Shown: piece after piece, positions 24,924-33,100 of the stretch
How the letters are laid out: every line of letters starts with the position of its first letter
How positions within the stretch are numbered: position 1 is the first letter of the stretch
Assembly: GCA_913060875.1 (NCBI GenBank)
Contig: CAJXSL010000001.1
Coordinates: 1,143,398-1,207,397, forward strand
DNA: 64,000 bases
Source of the DNA: an uncultured Desulfobacteraceae bacterium
GTDB lineage: Bacteria > Desulfobacterota > Desulfobacteria > Desulfobacterales > UBA5852
Reading direction: 5' to 3'
Notes under the pieces: model-generated
What the model was told of the DNA's origin: nothing
Seen by the model: only the letters and a program-made list of their open reading frames with translations
Databases searched by the model: none
Made by a program: the position numbers and the translations under genes

Positions 24924-27774
24924 ATGGTTCGGCGGATGTGGCTATCGATGGTGTTGTCTTGGCAATTACCTGGCCCAGAAAGTGGGCTGTGTGGGAATCC
25001 GTAGTCCGGACAAACCTTTCCGGTGATCCGCAACCCAGCAGTTGCCCTCCATCTTCCCCGCCTTCCGGGCCGAGATCGATGATATAGTCGGCCGTTTTCA
25101 CCAGATCCATATTGTGTTCGATAACAATAACGGTATTGCCGGCGTCAACCAGTCGATGCAGGACCTCCAGTAATTTGCGGGTGTCTTCAAAGTGCAGACC
25201 GGTTGTCGGTTCGTCCAGGATATAGATGGTCCGCCCCGTATCCTTGCGGCTGAGTTCCTTGGCCAGTTTGACGCGCTGGGATTCACCGCCCGACAAGGTG
25301 ATGGCGGACTGGCCCAACCGGATGTAGCCCAACCCGACGTCAATCAGGGTTTCCAGTTTGCTCCGAATTTTCCCCAGGCGGTTGAAAAACCGGTAGGCCT
25401 GATTCACGGTCATGTCCAGAATATCCACGATATTCCGGCCGCGGTATTTGATTTCAAGGGTTTCCCGGTTGTAGCGCAGCCCCTGGCAGGCATCACAGGT
25501 GACGAAGATGTCCGGCAGGAAATGCATTTCGATTTTGATGATCCCGTCGCCACGGCATGCTTCGCAACGGCCGCCCTTGACATTGAAACTGAAGCGGCCG
25601 GGTTTATAGCCGCGTGCCCGCGCCTCGGGGGTGCGGGCGAACAGCTCCCGTATCAGGGTGAACAGGCCCGAATAGGTGCCGGGATTGGATCGGGGCGTCT
25701 TGCCGATGGGGGACTGGTCGATGTGGACGATTTTATCCAGATGATGGAAGCCTTCGAGACATGCATGCTTACCGGCGGTGGTGCCGGTCCGATGAAGTTT
25801 CTGGAGGAGGGCAGGGTAAAGGGTCTCCAGGATCAAGGTTGATTTGCCGGAACCGGAAACGCCGGTGACACAGATGAAACAACCTAAGGGAAAATGGACG
25901 TCGATATGCCGAAGGTTGTTTTGGGCGGCACCCGTTAAATGCAGTGCCAAACCATTGCCGGCGCGTCGCTGGCGGGGCGTGGGAATTTGTTTGCGTCCGG
26001 ACAGGTAATCGGCGGTCAGGGAGAGCTCGGCCCGCATCAGACTTTCCGGATTGCCGCTGAAAACCACCTCGCCGCCCTGAATGCCGGCGCCGGGGCCCAT
26101 ATCTACGATATAGTCGGCACTGAGAATGGTTTCGGCATCGTGCTCCACCACCAGGACGGTGTTGCCCGTATCTCGCATGGCTTTAAGGGATTTCAGCAAA
26201 CGACGGTTGTCCCGCGGATGGAGCCCTATGCTCGGCTCGTCGAGTACATAGAGGACACCGGTCAGTTTAGAGCCGATCTGCGTGGCCAGCCGGATTCGCT
26301 GGCTTTCCCCACCGGAAAGGGTGGCGGCACGACGGTCGAGGGTCAGGTAGGGCAGGCCGACGTCAACGATGAATTGCAACCGCTGTGTGATTTCCGTCAG
26401 AACCTTTTCGGCGATGACATGCTCTTGACCAGATAGGGACAGATGTTCGATCCATTCCAGGGCGGATGCGGCGCTGAGAGAGGACAATTCGGCGATGGTT
26501 TTATCCCCGATCCGCACGGCACTGGACGATGGATTCAAGCGGGTTCCGCCGCATGCCGGGCAGGGTTGATCCTGCATATAGCGGCGGATTTCTTCGCGCG
26601 ATGTGCTCGACTCGGATTCGCGATAGCGGCGCAGCAGGTAAGGGATGACGCCTTCAAAGGGCTTGCGGTAGGTATGGCGGCGCCCTTTTTCAAAGAAAAA
26701 TTCGATCTCTTCTTCGCCGGAACCGTTGAGAAGGACGTGTTGAAACCGCTCCGGGAGGTCTTTGTATGGGGTATAAATATCACTGCTGTAGTGAGCGGCC
26801 AGGGCGGTCATGAACTCACTGAAATGAACGGAATGCCGGTGCGACCAGGGGGCGATGGCCCCCTCCCTCAGGGAAAGCCCGGGGTCGGGCACAATCCGAT
26901 CCGGATCTAACGCGGTTGTGACGCCAAGGCCGTCGCATGTGTGGCAGGCCCCCTGGGGGGAATTAAAGGAAAAGCTGGCCGGTGTGAATTGGGGATGGCC
27001 AATATGACAGACAGGGCAGACGGCCTCTTCGCTATAGGCATGGCCAGGGCCGTCGATTTCTTCCACCAAAACCCGATCTCCGGACAGGGCCAGGGCCAAC
27101 TCAAGAGAGTCGGCCAGACGGTTGCGGATTTTGGCCCTTACGATCAGGCGATCAACCACCACTTCCATGGGAGGTGAAACCTTTTCCCGTGATGCCGGGA
27201 TATCCTCCATTTCATAGATTGTCCCGTCTATTCGGACGCGTGCAAAGCCCTCCCGCCGCAATTTCCGAATGCGATCATTGCGGGAAATGGAGGGCAGAGC
27301 GGCTAAAGGGGCGAAGATGATCAAGCGCGTACCTTCGTCCATAGACAGGATTTGGTCGATAAACTGGTCCAGTGTCTGGGACTCGATGGGACGGCCGCAA
27401 CGATGGCAATGGGGGCGGCCAACGCGAGCATATAAGAGGCGCAGGAAATCGTGGATTTCGGTAATCGTTCCGACGGTTGAACGCGGATTGTGGCCGGAGG
27501 ATTTTTGTTCGATAGCGATGGCCGGTGACAGGCCGTCAATGCGTTCGACTTCGGGTTTGGCCATCCGTTCCAGGAATTGCCGGGCATAGGTCGAAAGCGA
27601 TTCGACGTAGCGGCGCTGGCCTTCCGCATAAAGCGTATCAAACGCCAACGTGGATTTCCCGGAACCGGACAGCCCGGTGATAACGATCAAACGGTCCCGG
27701 GGCAGGTCCAAATCGATATTTTTAAGATTGTGGTGCCGGGCACCCCTGATTTTAATGATACGGGTTTTCATCAT
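24922..27774 (-). CDS. uvrA: Excinuclease ABC subunit A
   Basis: UvrA recognises DNA damage with UvrB in nucleotide excision repair. The 950-residue protein is full length: two ABC modules with Walker A GLSGSGKSTLAF near the start and GVSGSGKSTLILETLYP in the second half, signature LSGGESQRI and LSGGESQRVKLA, and zinc-finger cysteines (CPVCHIGHPQF...CHTCDGLG; CEACRGDG...CDACQGLRYN). A 274-bp dispersed repeat begins 14 bp upstream of its ATG, so its promoter lies in or beyond that repeat. No LexA-type operator was recognised. Confidence 0.97.
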   Translation of the reverse strand: MMKTRIIKIRGARHHNLKNIDLDLPRDRLIVITGLSGSGKSTLAFDTLYAEGQRRYVESLSTYARQFLERMAKPEVERIDGLSPAIAIEQKSSGHNPRSTVGTITEIHDFLRLLYARVGRPHCHRCGRPIESQTLDQFIDQILSMDEGTRLIIFAPLAALPSISRNDRIRKLRREGFARVRIDGTIYEMEDIPASREKVSPPMEVVVDRLIVRAKIRNRLADSLELALALSGDRVLVEEIDGPGHAYSEEAVCPVCHIGHPQFTPASFSFNSPQGACHTCDGLGVTTALDPDRIVPDPGLSLREGAIAPWSHRHSVHFSEFMTALAAHYSSDIYTPYKDLPERFQHVLLNGSGEEEIEFFFEKGRRHTYRKPFEGVIPYLLRRYRESESSTSREEIRRYMQDQPCPACGGTRLNPSSSAVRIGDKTIAELSSLSAASALEWIEHLSLSGQEHVIAEKVLTEITQRLQFIVDVGLPYLTLDRRAATLSGGESQRIRLATQIGSKLTGVLYVLDEPSIGLHPRDNRRLLKSLKAMRDTGNTVLVVEHDAETILSADYIVDMGPGAGIQGGEVVFSGNPESLMRAELSLTADYLSGRKQIPTPRQRRAGNGLALHLTGAAQNNLRHIDVHFPLGCFICVTGVSGSGKSTLILETLYPALLQKLHRTGTTAGKHACLEGFHHLDKIVHIDQSPIGKTPRSNPGTYSGLFTLIRELFARTPEARARGYKPGRFSFNVKGGRCEACRGDGIIKIEMHFLPDIFVTCDACQGLRYNRETLEIKYRGRNIVDILDMTVNQAYRFFNRLGKIRSKLETLIDVGLGYIRLGQSAITLSGGESQRVKLAKELSRKDTGRTIYILDEPTTGLHFEDTRKLLEVLHRLVDAGNTVIVIEHNMDLVKTADYIIDLGPEGGEDGGQLLGCGSPERFVRTTDSHTAHFLGQVIAKTTPSIATSAEP

Positions 27775-27787
27775 ACCGACAGTTTAT

Positions 27788-28061
27788 TTGGTCCAGAAAA
27801 CATGGTCCTGTGGGCCAGGTCAGAGATAATTGGCTCCGCCGTAATCGTCGTCTATGAATTCAGGAGCCAGAATCCAGAAGTCAGAATAAGGTTTTCGCCT
27901 TCGGCGCATTCGATCTTTTTCAAAAGACGGAGCGAAGCGACATCAAAATCCTTCTGGCTCCTGAATTCTGTCTTCTGACGCCTATTGCCTCTCGTGATTG
28001 GAGCATCCCCCCCTTCCAGGGGGAACCCAAAGCCGGGTCCTCCGGGCCCGGATATATACTT
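27788..28061. repeat. Dispersed intergenic repeat, copy 1 (upstream of uvrA)
   Basis: This stretch is nearly identical to 63345-63632. Both run from TTGGTCCAGAAAAC to GGATATATACTT on the plus strand, with only scattered substitutions and small indels. Inside is a perfect 16-bp inverted repeat (AATTCAGGAGCCAGAA ... TTCTGGCTCCTGAATT) bracketing about 95 bp, and a small CCTGGCCC/GGACCAGG hairpin near the gene-proximal end. It has no convincing coding frame. It abuts uvrA with the same end and in the same orientation as copy 2 abuts the YcaO gene. A non-autonomous mobile element or a mobile leader/promoter element fits. Confidence 0.85.
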
Positions 28062-28753
28062 TAATATGCTTTGCTATCTGTGTCACGCGGCCCCGGTCCC
28101 AACCGAACAGGGCGCAATAGTTTTGGTTTCTGACCCATGGGCGCAGATTTGTTTATAGAATTGCGGAGCCCAGATATCAAACCAAAAGGTAAGCAGCGGT
28201 CAACCGTGTCGACCGATGTCCCATTCTGCGACAATGCAAGGCAATGTGTGGTTTGCAAGCCGGTTAGACGGTCCCCGGACGATTCGGCGCATTGCCTTCA
28301 TCTTCCCGGGCGGAAGGAGTGAATGATTTTCATTAATTAGAATTTTATTTGAGATATGTTAAAATGGTAGAAAATAGGAGGAAATAAAAGATAATCGCAG
28401 ATCGAAAAAATGTTAATAACTGGCTGGCAGGCGTGGATATCCTTAAAATTCCTACAAAAATTTACCACATCAAAAATGATCGTATTTCAAGACATTTGGG
28501 ATGCAGTAACGATAAAAAATCAATGAAAACAGATATATGCTATTTGTTGATAACGGGGTCCGGAATTATGAAAAACCTCATATGATTCGGTTTGACTTTG
28601 ATCGGCCTTTCCCATAAACAGGTCCCTGTTTTTCTCACATGTTTTTCTGATAATCAAATGTAAATATCCAAAAACGACTGTTATCATTTTCATTTTTATT
28701 AGCGTTGCGCTAGCGGCGGCCTGATTCAGACGATCATTGCCTGCCGTATAAGG
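28062..28753. other. AT-rich, structured region upstream of dnaA (weak oriC candidate)
   Basis: These 692 bp hold no gene. Two inverted repeats are visible: TTTTGGTTT at 28121-28129 with AAACCAAAA at 28179-28187, and AAGGCAATG at 28238-28246 with CATTGCCTT at 28290-28298. From about 28325 onward the sequence is strongly AT-rich. Only two near matches to a relaxed DnaA box (TTWTNCACA) were found, at 28461-28469 and 28631-28639, each with one mismatch. An origin next to dnaA would be ordinary, but the evidence here is thin, and the dnaA itself is divergent. Confidence 0.3.
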
Positions 28754-30112
28754 ATGACGATAGAAGATCACATGGGCAATATCTGGAAGCGGGTCAAGTC
28801 AGCAATTGAAGTTCAAGTTCCTTCACATTGTTTTCGCATGTGGATTGACCCGATCACGGGCAACGAAACCGACGACGGTATTCTGGTCCTGACCTGCCCC
28901 AATGCCTTTTCCTGCCGACGCGTTCAGGAACATTACGGGGCCCTCATTCACCAGACGATTCTTGGACATGGGGGCCGGGATTGCCGCTTTGTAGCAAAAA
29001 ACGGTTCCAAAACCGAATCGGATAAACCGCTTGCCGTCAACGGGACCCAGATGGCCATTCCGGAATTGGCCTCGAAACCGACGGCGGGTCGTTTTTTGCA
29101 CAAAGATTTCACGTTCGACCAGTTCATTGTGGGACGCAGTAATGATTTTGCCTACTCGGCCTCTCTTTCGATGGCCTCACGCCGCCGATCCGATCAGAGC
29201 TGTTTGTTCCTGATGTCCAAAACCGGATTGGGAAAGAGCCATTTGGCCCAGGCGATTGGCCACCATATTATTCAGGAATACCCGCACGAGCGTGTCTATT
29301 ATGTGACGGCTGAAGATTTCAGCAACGAGATGGTCGCATCGTTTCGAAACGACTGTTTTGACCAGTTCAAGGGCAAGTATCGCCGCCAGTGCGATGTCCT
29401 GTTGCTGGAAGATGTGCATTGCCTGGGCGGCAAGGATCGCACCCAGCAGGAGTTGGCCTCAACATTGGACTCGCTTTATGATGCGGGTAAAAAAATTATT
29501 TTTTCGAGCTGTTATCGCCCCACTGAAATACCCCGTCTGAACGACAAATTACGGTCCCGCTTTTCCTATGGCCTGGTGTCCACCATCGAACCGCCGGATT
29601 TCAAGACGCGTGTTCGCATTTTGAATCAAAAAGCCAAGGCTAAAAAGGTAGCGATCCCCAGAGACGTTGCGCACTATCTCGCCGGTGAACTGACCGAAGA
29701 TATCCGGCAACTGGAAAGCGGCGTCATCCAGGTGGCCGCCAAGTCGTCCCTGCTGGGAATGCCCATCGACAATCAACTGGCCGAGAGCGTCATCCGCAAC
29801 ATCATCTGCAGCCGCAAGGCGATCACGGTGGATGTTATCAAAAAAATGGTTTGCCGCCATTACAATGTCTCCCTCAAAGACCTTGTATCCCGGTCACGCA
29901 AACAGGCCATCGTGAGACCCCGCCAGATGGCCATATTTTTATCCCGGCGATATACGGATGCCCCTTTGCAGGCCATCGGGAAAGCGTTCAACCGTTATCA
30001 TGCCACCGCTCTGCATTCCATCAATGCCATTGAAAAAGGGGTTCACAAGAGCGCGGCGTTGCGCAAGCAGTTGGACTATTTGACCGAAAAACTCGATCGC
30101 GGAGATTTCTAA
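28754..30112 (+). CDS. dnaA: DnaA-family replication initiator, divergent
   Basis: The 452-residue protein has all DnaA domains: an N-terminal domain I (about 1-80), short linker, AAA+ ATPase and C-terminal helix-turn-helix. FTFDQFIVGRSNDFAYSAS and RSRFSYGLVSTIEPPD are typical. It departs at key spots. Walker A reads LMSKTGLGKSHLA (the usual GGVGLGKTHL), Walker B reads LLLEDVHCL (usual LIDDIQFL), and the recognition block reads FNRYHATALHS in place of the near-invariant GGRDHSTVxHA. DNA-binding specificity may therefore differ. dnaN and recF do not follow. It could be the sole initiator of this lineage or a second DnaA-like protein. Confidence 0.87.
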   Translation: MTIEDHMGNIWKRVKSAIEVQVPSHCFRMWIDPITGNETDDGILVLTCPNAFSCRRVQEHYGALIHQTILGHGGRDCRFVAKNGSKTESDKPLAVNGTQMAIPELASKPTAGRFLHKDFTFDQFIVGRSNDFAYSASLSMASRRRSDQSCLFLMSKTGLGKSHLAQAIGHHIIQEYPHERVYYVTAEDFSNEMVASFRNDCFDQFKGKYRRQCDVLLLEDVHCLGGKDRTQQELASTLDSLYDAGKKIIFSSCYRPTEIPRLNDKLRSRFSYGLVSTIEPPDFKTRVRILNQKAKAKKVAIPRDVAHYLAGELTEDIRQLESGVIQVAAKSSLLGMPIDNQLAESVIRNIICSRKAITVDVIKKMVCRHYNVSLKDLVSRSRKQAIVRPRQMAIFLSRRYTDAPLQAIGKAFNRYHATALHSINAIEKGVHKSAALRKQLDYLTEKLDRGDF

Positions 30113-30212
30113 ACAGAGAGGGTCATGCCTGGAAGGCACGATCGGTCCAGTGGGAACCCCGGCCGTATTTGCGGAAGGATTGTTGGGGGTAACGACCGGG
30201 GTACGATCCGCA

Positions 30213-30410
30213 TTATTGCATTTTCATGGTATATCCGTCTGAGGCGATGAGATCTTCCAGGAGTTCCATGCGGGAATGATGATCTTTCTCGATGGCACAT
30301 CGCAGGTTTAACGCACAATGTTTTTGACAGATGGGGTCTTCGCCTGAATAACTCCCGTAGCATCCCAGGTATTGGTCGAGGTTCTTGCCATCTAGGCCAT
30401 CTTTTTTCAT
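30213..30410 (-). CDS. Small Cys-rich protein, unknown function
   Basis: A 65-residue protein with four cysteines at positions 17, 28, 32 and 38 (GCYGS, PICQKHC, LRCAIEKD), followed by a charged helix. The spacing suggests a small metal- or cluster-binding fold, though it could also be disulfide- or structure-only. Its ATG overlaps the stop of suhB in an ATGA, which strongly supports translation. I do not recognise the family. Another short Cys-rich protein with a similar C-A-x-x-[RE]-K-D stretch lies at 57746-57895. Confidence 0.7.
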   Translation of the reverse strand: MKKDGLDGKNLDQYLGCYGSYSGEDPICQKHCALNLRCAIEKDHHSRMELLEDLIASDGYTMKMQ

Positions 30411-31195
30411 TCTGATCCCTTCAAATCCAGCAGGTTGATCATTCTATCGTGAATGTGGCCATTCGAAGCCAGAATAGATTTCATTTCAGGCGTAAATAAC
30501 CGGTTGTCAAAATCGGTAACGCGTCCGCCCGCCTCCATGACGATCAGGTGCCCGGCGGCCGTGTCCCACGGATGAAGCTGCTCTTCCCAAAAGGCTTCAA
30601 AACGCCCTGCGGCGACATAGCAGAGATCCAAAGCCGCAGAGCCCAGCCGGCGGACTCCCTGTGAAGCGGTCAGGCAGCGGGTCAGGCGCTGCATGACAGG
30701 GGCCAGGATTTCTTTGACATTATAAGGGAACCCTGTCACCAGCAGGCTGTCGTGCACCTGGTCGATGGCGGAAACCGACAGGCGGCGTCCATTGAGAAAG
30801 GCCCCCCCGCCTCTGGCGGCTGAGAACAGTTCCGCAGTGAAAGGATTCCACACGATGCCCACAAGGGGCTGCCCATCCAGCACCAGTGCTATGGATACGC
30901 AACACGCTGTCATTCCGTGGGCAAAATTAGTGGTGCCATCCAACGGGTCGATGATCCACTGATATTCACTTGGACCACCGGAAAGACCGCATTCTTCCGA
31001 AAGAATGGCATGGCTTGGGAAGCTGGCCCGTATGGTCTCGATAATTCGCTTCTCGGAGCCCAGGTCCGCCTCGGTGACCAGGTCGATGTCACCCTTGTGT
31101 TCGATCCGCCGGGTGCGATCCTGTCTGCTTAGGATATAATTCCCGCCGCTGTATGCCGCTGCCAGGGCCACTGCCCTTAGATGATTCAAATCCAT
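30407..31195 (-). CDS. suhB: Inositol-1-monophosphatase family phosphatase (SuhB-like)
   Basis: The 262-residue protein has the Mg-dependent phosphatase motifs: EADLGSEKRI, LSEECG, WIIDPLDGTTNFAHG (metal-binding DPLDGT) and the C-terminal HPWDTAAGHLIVMEAGG. The family hydrolyses inositol or related sugar monophosphates; SuhB also acts in rRNA antitermination in E. coli. It is translationally coupled to the small Cys-rich gene. hflX ends 69 bp upstream of its start on the same strand. Confidence 0.9.
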   Translation of the reverse strand: MDLNHLRAVALAAAYSGGNYILSRQDRTRRIEHKGDIDLVTEADLGSEKRIIETIRASFPSHAILSEECGLSGGPSEYQWIIDPLDGTTNFAHGMTACCVSIALVLDGQPLVGIVWNPFTAELFSAARGGGAFLNGRRLSVSAIDQVHDSLLVTGFPYNVKEILAPVMQRLTRCLTASQGVRRLGSAALDLCYVAAGRFEAFWEEQLHPWDTAAGHLIVMEAGGRVTDFDNRLFTPEMKSILASNGHIHDRMINLLDLKGSE

Positions 31196-31264
31196 AAGAT
31201 TACAAGTTTATATTAGAGTTCCTCTGGTTGTCAAATTGAAACCGGGAATTTGGGGTGGTGGTTT

Positions 31265-32941
31265 TCAAGGTGATGAAACCGGTACGATTCCGGTTTTCCT
31301 GTCCCCTGTCTGAATCTGGCCGGTGGCGAAATAATGATCCATCGCATCGATCAGGGGATGCAAGGTCGCACGATCGATGGCGGCAATGGGAATTCCCTGA
31401 AGGCTGTTGACGCGTTGGGCCAGATCGGCGGGGGGGACGCAATCCTGCTTGTTCAGGACGCGCAGGGTGGGTAGGTGGGCGAGCCCGAGTTCCTCCAGGA
31501 TCCGCTCCACGGATTGCACCTGGTTTTGGTATTGGGCATGGCCGATATCGATGACGTGAAGCAACAGGTCGGCATTGGCAAGCTCTTCCAGGGTGGCCCG
31601 AAAGGCCGTCATCAGTTCCTGCGGCAGGTCCCGGATAAACCCCACGGTATCGGTGATGATAACTTCGGCATCGCGCGGGAACTTCATGCGGCGACTGGAA
31701 GGGTCCAGGGTCGCAAAAAGGCGATTTTCGGCTTTGACGCGGCTGCGTGTCAGGTTGTTGAGCAGCGTCGATTTGCCGGCATTGGTGTACCCAATGATGG
31801 ATACGACCGGCAGGTGGCGCTTGCTGCGGCGGGCACGCTGCTGTTTGCGCTGCTTCTGGACATCCTGCAAGGCCTTCTCCAGGCGGTTGAGGCGATCACG
31901 GGTCAACCGTCGGTTGAGCTCGAGTTTGGTTTCGCCGGGGCCCCGTCCGCCGATGCCGCCGGTCAACCGTGACATGGCTGTATTTTTGGTCACCAGACGC
32001 GGCAGCAAATATTTGAGTTGGGCCAGCTCGACCTGCAGTTTGCCTTCGCGGGTTTGGGCGCGTTGGGCGAAGATATCCAGGATCAATTGGGTGCGGTCGA
32101 TGACCTTGAGTTCCACCTGGTCGGTAATGGACTTGATCTGGGACGGGTTGAGTTCCTGGTCGAACACCAGCATGGAGACGTGCCGCTGCATGGCCGTAAT
32201 GGCGAGGTCGCGGAGCTTACCGGAACCCAGTAAAATGCGCGGGTCGATCCGCGTTCGCTGCTGCAAAATAGTGTCGACCACCTCGATGCCTGCCGAACTG
32301 GCGAGTTGTTGCAACTCGTGGAGGGACTCCAGCGCTTCACGGCGGGGGGCGGTGGTAACGCTGACCAGCAGGACGCGTTCCTTCCCACCACCGGCGTCCC
32401 GCAAGGCCTGCTGCTGGGCCATCTCGTTTTCAAGGGCCAGAATCGTTTCCAGGCAGAAACGATCCGGGTGGTGCGGATCGATGGGCGGCATCAATTCAGA
32501 GGCTTCACCCTTTTGATCGCCGGGCAGGATGTGGGCGGCATGGATTTGATCCGGTCGCCCGTCAGCGGTCATGGTAATACTGGCCATCATGTCGAGACGC
32601 AACAGGACGAGATCGGTCAGGTCGTCCTGGGACAGGGGCTCCGGTTTGAGGTGGGTATGGATGCAGCGTAAACCGCTCAGCCGTCCCGGTGCCACGCGCT
32701 GGGCCACGAAGCCGGGGATAAAGATGCGGTGGTGGTCGCCCACGATGACGCACGCGACCTTGCCCTTGCGGTTGATCAGGAGCCCCACTTGCCGCCGGAT
32801 TTCGCTGGAAATCCGCGCCACGTCACGGGTGAGTTCCGGGGAAATGAGAATCGCCGGCGATACACGGCGCCCGGTGATGCGTTCGAGCCGTTTCAGCTGA
32901 CTGGGCTTGAGACCGGTCAGGTTTCCGTAGAGTCGTTTCAT
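31265..32941 (-). CDS. hflX: GTPase HflX
   Basis: HflX is a ribosome-associated GTPase that splits stalled or heat-stressed 70S ribosomes. The 558 residues include an extra N-terminal domain of about 180 residues (KRLYGNLTGLKPSQLKRLER, then VGLLINRKGKVACVIVGD), the glycine-rich HflX region (GGIGGRGPGETKLELNRR), and the G domain with G1 GYTNAGKSTLLN, G3 DTVGFIRDLP and G4 NKQD. The long N-terminal extension is seen in a subset of HflX proteins. It lies between dnaB and suhB on the same strand, 159 bp after dnaB. Confidence 0.95.
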   Translation of the reverse strand: MKRLYGNLTGLKPSQLKRLERITGRRVSPAILISPELTRDVARISSEIRRQVGLLINRKGKVACVIVGDHHRIFIPGFVAQRVAPGRLSGLRCIHTHLKPEPLSQDDLTDLVLLRLDMMASITMTADGRPDQIHAAHILPGDQKGEASELMPPIDPHHPDRFCLETILALENEMAQQQALRDAGGGKERVLLVSVTTAPRREALESLHELQQLASSAGIEVVDTILQQRTRIDPRILLGSGKLRDLAITAMQRHVSMLVFDQELNPSQIKSITDQVELKVIDRTQLILDIFAQRAQTREGKLQVELAQLKYLLPRLVTKNTAMSRLTGGIGGRGPGETKLELNRRLTRDRLNRLEKALQDVQKQRKQQRARRSKRHLPVVSIIGYTNAGKSTLLNNLTRSRVKAENRLFATLDPSSRRMKFPRDAEVIITDTVGFIRDLPQELMTAFRATLEELANADLLLHVIDIGHAQYQNQVQSVERILEELGLAHLPTLRVLNKQDCVPPADLAQRVNSLQGIPIAAIDRATLHPLIDAMDHYFATGQIQTGDRKTGIVPVSSP

Positions 32942-33100
32942 AGGTCAGGACACCTTCAACGGGATGATCCCTGCCAGGTCATGCCTGAATTCATGGTTGG
33001 AGCGATTGCCGAAATGAACAGGTCGCCTTGCCAAAAGATGTGGTTTAAGGGTGAGAATTGCCACAGGTGATCAAAATGCTGCGGTAAGGCCCGGCAGCCG

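Noticed and set aside
27841-27978. Transposase or coding remnant in repeat copy 1
   Set aside because: Frames across the repeat are not kept between the two copies and show no domain; the element looks non-coding.
28461-28639. DnaA boxes defining oriC
   Set aside because: Only two one-mismatch sites, 160 bp apart; too weak to call an origin with confidence.
31575-32516. 313-codon open frame antisense to hflX
   Set aside because: Ser/Arg-rich reverse-strand reflection of the conserved GTPase; not a gene.
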